This document shows, piece after piece, positions 37,097-44,400 of a DNA stretch of 64,000 nucleotides. Location: positions 4,350 through 68,349 of the forward strand of contig VBJR01000152.1 of assembly GCA_005880175.1 (NCBI GenBank). Direction: 5' to 3'. The position numbers and the translations under genes were made by a program. The DNA comes from Chloroflexota bacterium. Lineage in GTDB: Bacteria; Chloroflexota; Dormibacteria; Dormibacterales; Dormibacteraceae. Position 1 is the first letter of the stretch, and each line of letters begins with the position of its first letter. The notes beneath the pieces are model-generated. The model did no database searches, was not told the origin of the DNA, and was given only the letters and a program-made list of their open reading frames with translations.

Positions 37097-37554
37097 GGGC
37101 CGGGCACGGCGGCCGCCGGGCCGGCCGCCGCCTCCACGCGCCTGGCCATCCGCTCCAGGGCCGCCCGCGCGCTGGCCCCCATCCGGCGGGCCGCCTCGGC
37201 CTCGTCGAACGTGGCGTCGGGCTCCAGCTCGAAGTCCTGCACGCAGCGCACCGCGGTGCCGCCCTCGACCGCCTCGTAGAGCCACCAGGCGATCGAGTAG
37301 CGGTACGGGTGGTTGTCCCAGCGGCGGGAGTAGACGAGCCGGTGCGCCTCGTCCGCGCAGCGGTCAACGCTGTAGGTGCGGCTCGGGGCGTCGCCGGCCG
37401 CCGGCACGACCACCTCGAACACGACCCGGTTGCCCGAGCCCGGCCCGTCCAGGAAGCGATGGCGCTCGCGGTCCCAGGCGGACAGGTCGTTCGTCACCCG
37501 CCAGGTCAGGTCCAGGGGCGCGCGGACCAGGACGTTCACGTCGACGTGTCCCAC
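37093..37554 (-). CDS. SRPBCC aromatase/cyclase (2)
   Basis: 153 residues. HVDVNVLVRAPLDLTWRVTN, then DLSAWDRERHRFLD, opens a helix-grip cyclase. YSIAWWLYEAVEGGTAVRCVQDFEL and a C-terminal helix of repeated Ala/Arg follow. Divergent from cyclase 1 (aligned starts share APLDL-W and NDV/NDL). Two such proteins suggest sequential first- and later-ring aromatisation. Four-base overlap with KS-beta downstream, 12 bases after the SnoaL-like gene upstream. Confidence 0.85.
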   Translation of the reverse strand: MGHVDVNVLVRAPLDLTWRVTNDLSAWDRERHRFLDGPGSGNRVVFEVVVPAAGDAPSRTYSVDRCADEAHRLVYSRRWDNHPYRYSIAWWLYEAVEGGTAVRCVQDFELEPDATFDEAEAARRMGASARAALERMARRVEAAAGPAAAVPGP

Positions 37555-37566
37555 GGCCTTCGGCGC

Positions 37567-38004
37567 CTAGCGCGCGGCCGCCTGGTCGGGATGCGGGGCC
37601 GGGGCCGTCTTGCCGATCTGCACCCAGACCTTCGACGTCTCGCTGACGCCCCAGTGCTCGATGCACCGGCCGTCGCGCACGCGGGCGACGTGCATCTCGC
37701 GGAACTCGACCGGCCGGCCGGTCGGCGCCACGCCGAAGATCGGCCCCAGGTGCGTCCCCCGCACCAGCGCGTGCTGGTAGACGAGGTCGCCGACCTCGGC
37801 CTCGTGCAGCACCTCGTACGTCATGTCGGGGAAGCCGCGGCGCTCCATCTCGATCACCCACTTCACGCCGTCGATGCCAGGGGCGACGCCGGGCGGCGCG
37901 TTGTGGTTCATGAAGTCCGGGTGCAGCAGATCGTCCAGGACGTCCAGCTTTCCTTCACTGAACGCCTCGGTCAGGATGCGCCGCATGTTCTCAATCGCCG
38001 TCAT
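37567..38004 (-). CDS. SnoaL-like polyketide cyclase (3)
   Basis: 145 residues. NMRRILTEAFSEGKLDVLDD, then LLHPDFMNHNAPPG, carries the family N-H-N region. GFPDMTYEVLHEAEVGDLVY has the FPDM motif containing the catalytic-type Asp, and RDGRCIEHWGVSE the C-terminal EHW. This is the best match to SnoaL/AknH-type fourth-ring aldol cyclases of the three copies. GGAGGCACACGAGACG precedes the ATG. First gene of the operon that runs to the methyltransferase at 33 kb. Confidence 0.85.
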   Translation of the reverse strand: MTAIENMRRILTEAFSEGKLDVLDDLLHPDFMNHNAPPGVAPGIDGVKWVIEMERRGFPDMTYEVLHEAEVGDLVYQHALVRGTHLGPIFGVAPTGRPVEFREMHVARVRDGRCIEHWGVSETSKVWVQIGKTAPAPHPDQAAAR

Positions 38005-38044
38005 CGTCTCGTGTGCCTCCGTTCACTGTTGCCGGGACACCGCG

Positions 38045-38073
38045 AATCTAGCACCGGGACTGTGAGCTGACCA
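38045..38073 (-). promoter_or_regulatory. candidate sigma-70 promoter before the SnoaL/CLF/ACP operon
   Basis: On the minus strand TGGTCA (38073-38068) and TAGATT (38050-38045) are separated by 17 bases, each matching four of six consensus positions, about 40 bases upstream of ATG 38004. It would allow the KS-beta/ACP operon to be transcribed separately from KS-alpha. Just upstream, CTGACC and GGTCAG form a six-base stem that could end the KS-alpha transcript. Confidence 0.4.
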
Positions 38074-38106
38074 GCGATCGCGGTCAGCGGTTCACAGTGA
38101 CCGCCG

Positions 38107-39369
38107 TCAGTCCGCGACGGCGCCGAGCAGCGTGCTGGAGTGAATCCCGCCGAAGCCGCTCGCAGTGACCAGCGCGCGCCGCACGCGCGCGTGACGGGCC
38201 TGGTTCGGCACGTAGTCGAGGTCGCACTCGGGGTCGGGCACCTCGTAGTTGATCGTCGGCGGGACCATGCCGGTCTCCATGGCGCCGACGGCCGCGATGA
38301 CGCCGACCAGGCTGGCCGGTGACAGCGGGTGGCCGATCATCGACTTGGTGGAGCTGATGGGCACGCGATAGGCGTGCTCGCCGAGCACGGACTTGAACGC
38401 CATCGTCTCGAACAGGTCGTTCTGCGGCGTCGAGCTGCCGTGCGCGTTGATGTAGTCGATGCTGGCGGGGTCCGCTCCGGCGTCGTCCAGGCAGCGCCGG
38501 ATGACGTGCGCCATCGACGCGCCGTCCGGGGCCAGGTCGGTCATGTGCGCGGCGTTGTTCAGGCTCGCGAACGCGATCACCTCGGCGTAGACGCGCGCGC
38601 CGCGGCGCTTCGCGTGCTCGTACTCCTCGAGCGCCAGCGTCGCCGCGCCCTCGGACAGCACGAACCCGCCGCGGCGGGCGTCGAACGGCCGCGACGCCCG
38701 CGGCCCGGGGCAGTCCACCCTGGCCAGCGAGCCGATGATGTCGAGCGTGGCGTACGAGATGCCGCAGAGCGGCGCCTCGGCGGCGCCCGTCAGCGCCAGG
38801 TCGAGCTCGCCGTGGCGAACGAGATCGAAGCCGAGCCCCAGGGCGTCCACGCCGGCCGTGCAGCCCGTCGTGAGCGCGGTGCACGGCCCGCGCAGCCCGA
38901 ACCGCCGGGCGAGCCAGGTGGGCGTGAAGTTGGCGAACACCGCGTCGTAGAAGCTGGAGTCGGCCGGCAGGCCGGCCACCGGTCGGGTCCCGGCGCGGCT
39001 CCCCTCCTCGTACATGGCCTGGAACTCGGGCGTCCCGGCGATCGCGGACGCGCAGATCACGGCCGCCCGCTCGGGGGCCAGCGCGGCGTCGGGCAGGCCG
39101 GCGTCGCGCGCGGCCTGCACGCCCGCGACGACGCCGAAGTGCGAGAAGCGGCTCAGGTCGGCGACGTCCCGGAGCGCGTCCGGTGACAGGTGCTCCTCGA
39201 CGCGGAAGTCGCGGACCCGGCCCAGCACGTGGCTGGCCAGTCCCATGCGCACCATGTCCGGTTCGTCGTGTGTGTACGAGCGGCCCGCGTTGCTGTTGTG
39301 CCAGAACTCGCCCACGCCGACGCCGCTGGGAACCACGATGCCCAGCCCTGTGATCACGACTCGCTTCAC
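38107..39369 (-). CDS. type II PKS ketosynthase alpha
   Basis: 420 residues. KRVVITGLGIVVPSGVGVGE opens the thiolase fold. The active triad is Cys170 (ALTTGCTAGVDALG), His310 (YINAHGSSTPQND) and His347 (KSMIGHPLSPAS). It performs the decarboxylative condensations with CLF. GTG 39369 is preferred: GAGGTG lies seven bases before it and homology begins at KRVVITG, though an in-frame ATG at 39411 exists. It is separated from KS-beta by about 1 kb with two cyclase genes between, unlike the adjacent KS-alpha/KS-beta pair of most clusters. Confidence 0.93.
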   Translation of the reverse strand: MKRVVITGLGIVVPSGVGVGEFWHNSNAGRSYTHDEPDMVRMGLASHVLGRVRDFRVEEHLSPDALRDVADLSRFSHFGVVAGVQAARDAGLPDAALAPERAAVICASAIAGTPEFQAMYEEGSRAGTRPVAGLPADSSFYDAVFANFTPTWLARRFGLRGPCTALTTGCTAGVDALGLGFDLVRHGELDLALTGAAEAPLCGISYATLDIIGSLARVDCPGPRASRPFDARRGGFVLSEGAATLALEEYEHAKRRGARVYAEVIAFASLNNAAHMTDLAPDGASMAHVIRRCLDDAGADPASIDYINAHGSSTPQNDLFETMAFKSVLGEHAYRVPISSTKSMIGHPLSPASLVGVIAAVGAMETGMVPPTINYEVPDPECDLDYVPNQARHARVRRALVTASGFGGIHSSTLLGAVAD

Positions 39370-39410
39370 TGCAGCACCTCGACAAGGGACCGGTCGCTGA
39401 CCAGGATTCA

Positions 39411-39452
39411 CCGATTGCGTCGGGCGATCTATCGATTGCTATACGCGATCGG
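39411..39452 (-). promoter_or_regulatory. 21-base tandem repeat operator candidate upstream of KS-alpha
   Basis: Two adjacent 21-base units (39411-39431 and 39432-39452) share CGATTGC then GCGATC at identical internal spacing, 13 of 21 positions overall. Same-face heptamer direct repeats about two helical turns apart before a PKS promoter are the hallmark of SARP binding sites, and a BTAD regulator is encoded 1.2 kb away. The outer ends also form an imperfect inverted repeat (ACCGATTGCG with CGCGATCGGT). Confidence 0.5.
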
Positions 39453-39651
39453 TTACCTCAGGCCGGGACGGGGGCGAGTATAGCCGCGGCCCGGGCCGGG
39501 CGCGAGCGGATCGGTCCGCCCCCCTTCTTGCTGATCCGTGACTGTTCCGCACACCAGCACACGGGTCGGAAAGGGCTTGACGATATCCCATGACAGAGCG
39601 ATCAATCATGGGGTCGTCCGAGGTCGGGATAGTGTGGGAGGAACCAGTCGT

Positions 39652-40563
39652 ATGTCCAACGTTGGACTGTCGGGTATCGAGCTGGTCGCGCGCCTGGAAG
39701 CGACCACGAGTCCGCCGGCCGGCGTCGATACGCTCTTCAAGCTAGTGCCTGTCGAGCTCATCGACGCGGCAGCGGACCAACCGCGTCAGAGCTTCAATCA
39801 CGCGGCGCTGGACGAGCTGACGCAGAGCGTCTGGGACCACGGCATTCTCCAGCCGCTGCGGCTGCGTCCGCGAGGCCGCCGGTACCAGCTCGTGGCGGGC
39901 CAGCGCCGGCTGACGGCGGCCACGAGAGCCGGGCTCAAGGTGGTGCCGGCAGTGATCGCCGAGCTGGAGGACGACCAGGCGCTCGCCCAGGCCCTGATCG
40001 AGAACATCCAGCGCGAGGACCTGAACGCCGTGGACCGGTGCGAGGCGCTGCGGCGCCTGCGGGTGAACCTGGGTGCACAGTCCTGGGAGGAGGTCGGCCG
40101 GGTGCTCGGGATCAGCCGGCGCCACGTCTACCACCTCCTGAGCATCTCAGCCCTCCCGGAGCCGATCCAGGAGGACATGCGCAGGGGCAACCTGACGGAG
40201 AAGCACGGCCGCGCGCTGCTGCGGCTCCGCCGCGACGAGGAGCTCCAGGACGACCTGTGGCGGCGCATCCGCGAGGAGCGGCTCTCCGGCGACGAGGCGC
40301 TGCAGGCCGCCACGGAGCTCGGCCCGGGTCGCGGCCAGGCGGCCGTCGAATCGCCGCGGAGCGCCGCGGCGGTCGCGCCACCGCGCGTCGGGCGCGGCGC
40401 CCAGGCCGACCTGCCCGGCGCCGTCGATGCCTTGTTGCGCCGCCTGCCGCACGCAACGATGCGCGAGATCCGTCCTCTGAAGAAGCAGCTGGAGGCCCTG
40501 GCCGAGCGCCTCGCCGAGGTGCTCACCGACGCCTTCTACGAGGACGACCCGCGTGCGGAGTGA
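39652..40563 (+). CDS. ParB/Spo0J-like nucleoid-binding regulator
   Basis: 303 residues. The ParB N-terminal domain has VPVELIDAAADQPRQSFNHA, then LRPRGRRYQLVAGQRRLTAA (the GERR-like box as GQRR, the CTP-binding motif) and ALIENIQREDLNAVDRCEALRRL (NIQREDLN). A helix-turn-helix follows (VGRVLGISRRHVYHLLSISALPE). A low-complexity Ala/Pro stretch leads to a C-terminal helix. No ParA partner is present and the gene sits next to a cluster regulator, so a transcriptional rather than partition role is suggested. ATG 39652 follows GGGAGGA. Confidence 0.85.
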   Translation: MSNVGLSGIELVARLEATTSPPAGVDTLFKLVPVELIDAAADQPRQSFNHAALDELTQSVWDHGILQPLRLRPRGRRYQLVAGQRRLTAATRAGLKVVPAVIAELEDDQALAQALIENIQREDLNAVDRCEALRRLRVNLGAQSWEEVGRVLGISRRHVYHLLSISALPEPIQEDMRRGNLTEKHGRALLRLRRDEELQDDLWRRIREERLSGDEALQAATELGPGRGQAAVESPRSAAAVAPPRVGRGAQADLPGAVDALLRRLPHATMREIRPLKKQLEALAERLAEVLTDAFYEDDPRAE

Positions 40564-40588
40564 GACCCAGCCAGGGAGGACGACCGTG

Positions 40589-41422
40589 ATGCTGCGCGTA
40601 CACTTGTTCGGACGGTTCCGGGCCAGCGGCGAGGCCGGCCCGTTGACGGCCCTGGAGCGGCGCAAGGTGCACGAGCTCCTCGGCTATCTGCTCCTGTCGT
40701 GGCAGCGGCCGGCCCGGCGGGAGGTCCTCGCCGAGCAGCTCTGGGCGACCAGCGACCCGCTCCGCTGCCGCAAGTACCTGCGGCAGTCGCTGTGGCGGCT
40801 CCGCTGCGTGCTCGACGCGGCGGGCTGCCGGGACGTGCTCCAGGCCGACCAGGAGTGGATCGGTCTCCGGCCCGACGCCTCGCTCTGGGCGGACACGCTG
40901 GAGCTGGAGCGCGCGTACGCGCGCTGCGCCGCCGCCGCTTCCCGGGAGCTGGCGCCCGACCTGGTGGCCGCCGCCGAGCGGGCGGTGGACCTGTGCCAGG
41001 CGCCGCTCCTCGACGGCTGGTACACCGACTGGAGCCTGCTCGCGCGCGAGCAGTACCGGGCGATGCACCTGGCCCTGCTCGACCGCCTGATGGCGGCGGC
41101 CGAGCGGGCCGGCCGCTGGGAGGCCGGCCTGGCGTACGGCCGCCGCGCCCTGCGCGAGGACCCGGCTGGCGAGCGGGTGCACGTGCGCCTGATGCGGCTG
41201 CACCTGCTCTCGGGCGACCGCAGCGCCGCGCTCCGCCAGTTCGGGCTCTGCGGCGCCGCCCTCGAGCGCGAGCTCGGGGTGGCGCCGGCGCCCGAGACGC
41301 GGCGCCTGTTCGAGCTGATCCGCGACGGCCGCATGGTGGCGGCCGCCGGCCCGCTGTCCGCGGCCGGCCCGGGGCCAGAACGCGCGCTGGTCCAGCTGGC
41401 CGGCGCCGGGAACGGCCGGTGA
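40589..41422 (+). CDS. BTAD-domain (SARP-like) transcriptional activator
   Basis: 277 residues. A short winged-helix region (LRVHLFGRFRASGEAGPLTAL, with ERRKVHELLGYLLL) is followed by a bacterial transcriptional activation domain (REVLAEQLWATSDPLRCRKY, LRQSLWRLRCVLDAAG, and tetratricopeptide-like ALLDRLMAAAERAGRWEAGL, RLMRLHLLSGDRSAALRQF). This is the SARP architecture controlling antibiotic clusters. GGGAGGA lies eight bases before ATG 40589 (a GTG at 40586 is possible). The stop overlaps the next gene as GTGA. Confidence 0.85.
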   Translation: MLRVHLFGRFRASGEAGPLTALERRKVHELLGYLLLSWQRPARREVLAEQLWATSDPLRCRKYLRQSLWRLRCVLDAAGCRDVLQADQEWIGLRPDASLWADTLELERAYARCAAAASRELAPDLVAAAERAVDLCQAPLLDGWYTDWSLLAREQYRAMHLALLDRLMAAAERAGRWEAGLAYGRRALREDPAGERVHVRLMRLHLLSGDRSAALRQFGLCGAALERELGVAPAPETRRLFELIRDGRMVAAAGPLSAAGPGPERALVQLAGAGNGR

Positions 41423-42765
41423 GCGGGGAGGTGCAAGAGGGGGCAGGCCCCCTCTTCCGGAACACCCCCGCTGGTCCGGGACGTTCGGAGCGCCTTCGGC
41501 GCGTCGCTGCGCGTCTGAAGGCAGGGCCGGACGATCTCGGGAAGATGGACTCACACGCTCGGGCCAAGCCCTTGCTTGCGGCAGCATCCGGATCGTCCGA
41601 GGTGCAAGAGGGGGCAGGCCCCCTCTTGCGGAACACCCCCGCTGGTCCGGGACGGACGCCGGGCATCTCGGTCGTCATCCCCTTCCACGCGGACCGCCTG
41701 CCCCTGCTGGAGCGCCTGCTGGACAGCCTGCGGGAGGCGGGCGCCCGGCACGGCGGGCCGTGGGAGTGCATCGTGGTCGACGACAGCGGGCCCACGGTCG
41801 AGCCCGCGGTCCGCGCCCTGGTCGCCGCCAGCGGCGCCCGGTACCTGCGCGGGCCGGTGCCCGCCGGCCCCAAGCGGAACGCCGGCGCGGCCGCCGCCAG
41901 GCACGACCTCGTGCTGTTCCTGGACTCGGACTGCATCGCGGCGCCGGGCCTGCTGTCGGCGCACGTGGAGTGCCTGCGCGCCGCCGGCGAGTCGGTCGGC
42001 GGCGCCCTGGGCATGGTCGAGTTCAACGGCGGCCGCTCGCTGACATGGGACATCGCGGAGCGCTCGGGCACCTGGCGGTGCTTCGCGTGGGCGGCCGACT
42101 TCAAGCGGGTGCTGTGGGGGCCGGCCGCCAACTTCGCCGTCCGGGCGAGCGCGTTCGCCGCGGTGGGCGGCTTCGACGAGGGGCTCTCGGTCCGGGCCGG
42201 CGGGGAGGACGTCGCCCTCGGCGTCCGCATGACGGAGGCCGGCCATCCGCTGATCACCTGCCGCGAGGCGCTCGTGTGGCACGACCGGGAGCACACGACG
42301 GTGGGCGCCATGCTCCGCCGGTTCTACCGCTACGGCAAGGGCGAGGGCTACGACTGCGCCGAGTTCCCCCGCCGCACGACGTGGAAGGTCAGCCCGGCCC
42401 AGGCCGGGCTGGCCCTGGCGGTGCTCCTCGCGGTCCTGCTCGCGGTCCTGCCCGTCGGCGGCTGGGCCTGGCGGGTCGGGGCGCCGCTGCTCACCGTCGC
42501 GGCGACGGCGGGCGTGGACCTGTGGCAGTGGCGCCGCGGGATGCGGGCGTTCCGGCGCCGGGCCCGGCCGGGTGGGCAGGAGGCGCGCCCCGGTGCCCTC
42601 CGCTCGCTGCTGCTCGACCTCGCGTGCGTGCCCTTCGGCTGGGCCAACGTCGCCGGCCTCACGGCGCAGGCGCTGGCGACCGGGCGGCCGGCGCTGGCGT
42701 TCCGGCGGTTCCAGTTCGTCACGTTCGACGACTTCGAGCTGCGCCTGCCGCCGGTCCGCCGGTGA
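41419..42765 (+). CDS. family-2 glycosyltransferase with repeat-derived N-terminus
   Basis: 448 residues. The GT-A domain begins at residue ~80: GISVVIPFHADRLPLLERLL, CIVVDDSGPT, GPKRNAGAAAARHDLVLFLDSDC (DxD-type metal site) and FDEGLSVRAGGEDVALGVRM (ED). C-terminal hydrophobic segments (ALAVLLAVLLAVLPVGGWAW and AAPLL-type) anchor it in the membrane. Residues ~4-79 are translated from the dispersed hairpin repeat: VQEGAGPL and RNTPAGPGR occur twice. The GTG overlaps the regulator stop, so the insertion kept the frame. It may transfer sugars to a lipid or envelope acceptor, and a role in the polyketide is unclear. Confidence 0.8.
   Translation: MSGEVQEGAGPLFRNTPAGPGRSERLRRVAARLKAGPDDLGKMDSHARAKPLLAAASGSSEVQEGAGPLLRNTPAGPGRTPGISVVIPFHADRLPLLERLLDSLREAGARHGGPWECIVVDDSGPTVEPAVRALVAASGARYLRGPVPAGPKRNAGAAAARHDLVLFLDSDCIAAPGLLSAHVECLRAAGESVGGALGMVEFNGGRSLTWDIAERSGTWRCFAWAADFKRVLWGPAANFAVRASAFAAVGGFDEGLSVRAGGEDVALGVRMTEAGHPLITCREALVWHDREHTTVGAMLRRFYRYGKGEGYDCAEFPRRTTWKVSPAQAGLALAVLLAVLLAVLPVGGWAWRVGAPLLTVAATAGVDLWQWRRGMRAFRRRARPGGQEARPGALRSLLLDLACVPFGWANVAGLTAQALATGRPALAFRRFQFVTFDDFELRLPPVRR
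41428..41483 (+). repeat. hairpin repeat head, copy A1
   Basis: 56 bases identical except one to 41599-41654. It contains a perfect hairpin, AAGAGGGGG and CCCCCTCTT around CAGG (41435-41456). It continues into a body (to about 41577) that is shared with the copy at 61.5 kb. Confidence 0.8.
41484..41577 (+). repeat. hairpin repeat body, copy A
   Basis: It shares with 61530-61623 a central GCGCC-nnn-GGCGC stem (loop TTC here, TGC there) and a nearly identical 41-base 3' part that includes CACACGCTCGGGCCAAGCCC, which carries the stem GGGC-CAA-GCCC. The part between is more divergent. Confidence 0.7.
41599..41654 (+). repeat. hairpin repeat head, copy A2
   Basis: Second copy of the 56-base head, 171 bases after the first, again with the AAGAGGGGG-CAGG-CCCCCTCTT hairpin (41606-41627). 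It ends where recognisable glycosyltransferase coding begins. Confidence 0.8.
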
Positions 42766-43757
42766 CCGGGCCGGGCGACTACGCCGGCCGGCGGGTGCTG
42801 GTCGCCGGGGGCCTCGGCTTCATCGGCGTGCACCTGCTGCGGGCGCTCCGGGGGTCGGGCGCCGACGTGCGGGCGCTGGTCAGCCCGGGCTCGTACGCGC
42901 GCTGCCGCGCCGCCGGCTGGCTGGCCGAGCTCGGCGACGTGGACTTCGTGCCCGGCGACGCGCTCGACACCGACGTCGCGGCGCGCGCCGTGGCCGGCCG
43001 GGAGGTCGTGTTCAACCTGGTCGGCAGCGCCGACGCGGCCGGCGGCGACGAGCGGCCGCTGGCCGACCTCGACGCCAACGCGAGGGCCCAGCTGGTGCTG
43101 CTCGACGCCCTGCACCGGGACGGCGGGCAGGCGACGGTCGTGCTCGCCAGCAGCCGCCTGGTCTACGCGCCCCGCCTGCCCTGCCCGGTGCCCGAGTCGG
43201 CGCCGCTCCGGCCCACGCTGCTCTACGGCGTGCACAAGGTGGCGGCGGAGCAGTACCACCAGTTCTATGCCCGCCGCCACGGCCTTCGGGCCGTCGCGCT
43301 CCGGCTCTCCAACACGTACGGGCCGTCCCTGCCGCACCAGCGGCAGACGGGCGTCGTCGCCGCGCTCGCCGTCCGGGCCGCCCGCGGCGAGTGCCTGACC
43401 GTCTACGGCGACGGCGCCCAGCTGCGCGACTTCGTCCACGTCTCCGACGTCGCGCGCGCGTTCCTGGCGGCCGGCGCCGGGCCGTCCGACGGCGTCCGGG
43501 TCCTCAACGTCGGCACCGGGCAGGGCCGCTCGGTGCACGCGCTCGCCGAGCTGATCGCCGGCCTGGCGGGCGTGACGGTGGCGCGGGTCCCCTGGCCGGC
43601 GGGGGTGGTCGAGACGGAGCCGGGCGACTTCGTGGCGGACGTGCGCGCGATCCGCTCGGCGCTCGGCTGGGAGCCGCTGGTCGGGCTGGAGCAGGGCCTG
43701 GCGGACCTGCTCCCGGCCCGCGGCCGGCGGCGTTTGCCCGCGGGTGGCCAGTGGTAG
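42762..43757 (+). CDS. NAD-dependent nucleotide-sugar epimerase/dehydratase
   Basis: 331 residues. Extended SDR: RRVLVAGGLGFIGVHLLRAL (NAD loop), VVFNLVGSADAAGG, ASSRLVYAPRLP, the catalytic Y-x-x-x-K as LLYGVHK, LSNTYGPSLPHQR and RDFVHVSDVARAFLA. Homologous to GalE/RfbB-type enzymes acting on NDP-sugars. The GTG overlaps the glycosyltransferase stop, so the two probably work on the same glycan. Substrate not predictable. Confidence 0.87.
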   Translation: MTGPGDYAGRRVLVAGGLGFIGVHLLRALRGSGADVRALVSPGSYARCRAAGWLAELGDVDFVPGDALDTDVAARAVAGREVVFNLVGSADAAGGDERPLADLDANARAQLVLLDALHRDGGQATVVLASSRLVYAPRLPCPVPESAPLRPTLLYGVHKVAAEQYHQFYARRHGLRAVALRLSNTYGPSLPHQRQTGVVAALAVRAARGECLTVYGDGAQLRDFVHVSDVARAFLAAGAGPSDGVRVLNVGTGQGRSVHALAELIAGLAGVTVARVPWPAGVVETEPGDFVADVRAIRSALGWEPLVGLEQGLADLLPARGRRRLPAGGQW

Positions 43758-43769
43758 AACACACGTGCC

Positions 43770-43789
43770 GCCGGGCATTGCAGCCCGGC
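43770..43789 (+). terminator. hairpin after the epimerase gene
   Basis: GCCGGGC and GCCCGGC pair around ATTGCA, 13 bases after the epimerase stop and before the next gene's ribosome site. No T-run follows, so it may be a partial terminator or mRNA 3' stabiliser. Confidence 0.4.
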
Positions 43790-43835
43790 GAGTGCTGTCC
43801 GGCAGAGCAGCCGGGCTCATACAGGAGGATCGTTG

Positions 43836-44339
43836 ATGTCCAACGAATCTGACGCTCCGCAGTGGCCCACGGGCGACCTCGCCCAGGCGATCGTGGCGCT
43901 CGGCCGCGCCGCGGAGCGGCGCCGGAACGCCGCCACCGACCTGATCAAGTCCACGGATGTGGTCGCGCGCGCGATCCGCGCGCAGCTCCGCGGCGGCGAC
44001 GCGATCGAGGTCGCGGGCGAGGACGGGCAGCCGCCGGCCGCCTACCGCGCCGCGCGGGTGGGGCGAGCGGGCGGCTTCCTGGAGGAGGCGCTGGGCGGCG
44101 AGCCGTCCGGCGAGGACGTGCTCCTGCGCGGGAGCGCGATCCTGGGCCTCCAGCAGGCGCGCGGCAGGTACCGCGACCTGGACGGCGAGGGCGAGCTGCA
44201 CCCGGCGACCGCCGAGGAGCGCGACCAGTTCGTGCGGGAGGCGCACGGGGTCGTTCGCGAGTTCGGCCGCCTGCTCGACGAGCAGGCCGGCCGGTACGGC
44301 GAGGCCGCGGAGCGGGCGACGAAGCTGACGCCGCGCTGA
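43836..44339 (+). CDS. uncharacterised 167-residue protein
   Basis: I do not recognise this family. The protein is soluble and mostly helical: ATDLIKSTDVVARAIRAQLR, an Ala/Gly-rich middle (FLEEALGGEPSGEDVLLRGS, then ILGLQQARGRYRDLDG) and a C-terminal helix REAHGVVREFGRLLDEQAGRY. No signal peptide, metal motif or catalytic signature is visible. AGGAGG lies seven bases before ATG 43836, so it is well translated. Alone between the sugar genes and the SDR. Confidence 0.65.
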   Translation: MSNESDAPQWPTGDLAQAIVALGRAAERRRNAATDLIKSTDVVARAIRAQLRGGDAIEVAGEDGQPPAAYRAARVGRAGGFLEEALGGEPSGEDVLLRGSAILGLQQARGRYRDLDGEGELHPATAEERDQFVREAHGVVREFGRLLDEQAGRYGEAAERATKLTPR

Positions 44340-44400
44340 CGCCGGCGTTCCGCGCGGGGCGGGGACGGCGTCCCCGCCCCGCCCATGTTGGAGGGGTTTG

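Noticed and set aside
39370..39651. parS site near the ParB-like gene
   Set aside because: No TGTTTCACGTGAAACA-like sequence is present. The tandem repeat found there does not resemble parS.
39538..39651. Upstream extension of the ParB-like protein from GTG 39538
   Set aside because: The 38 extra residues have no ParB similarity, while ATG 39652 has a GGGAGGA ribosome site.
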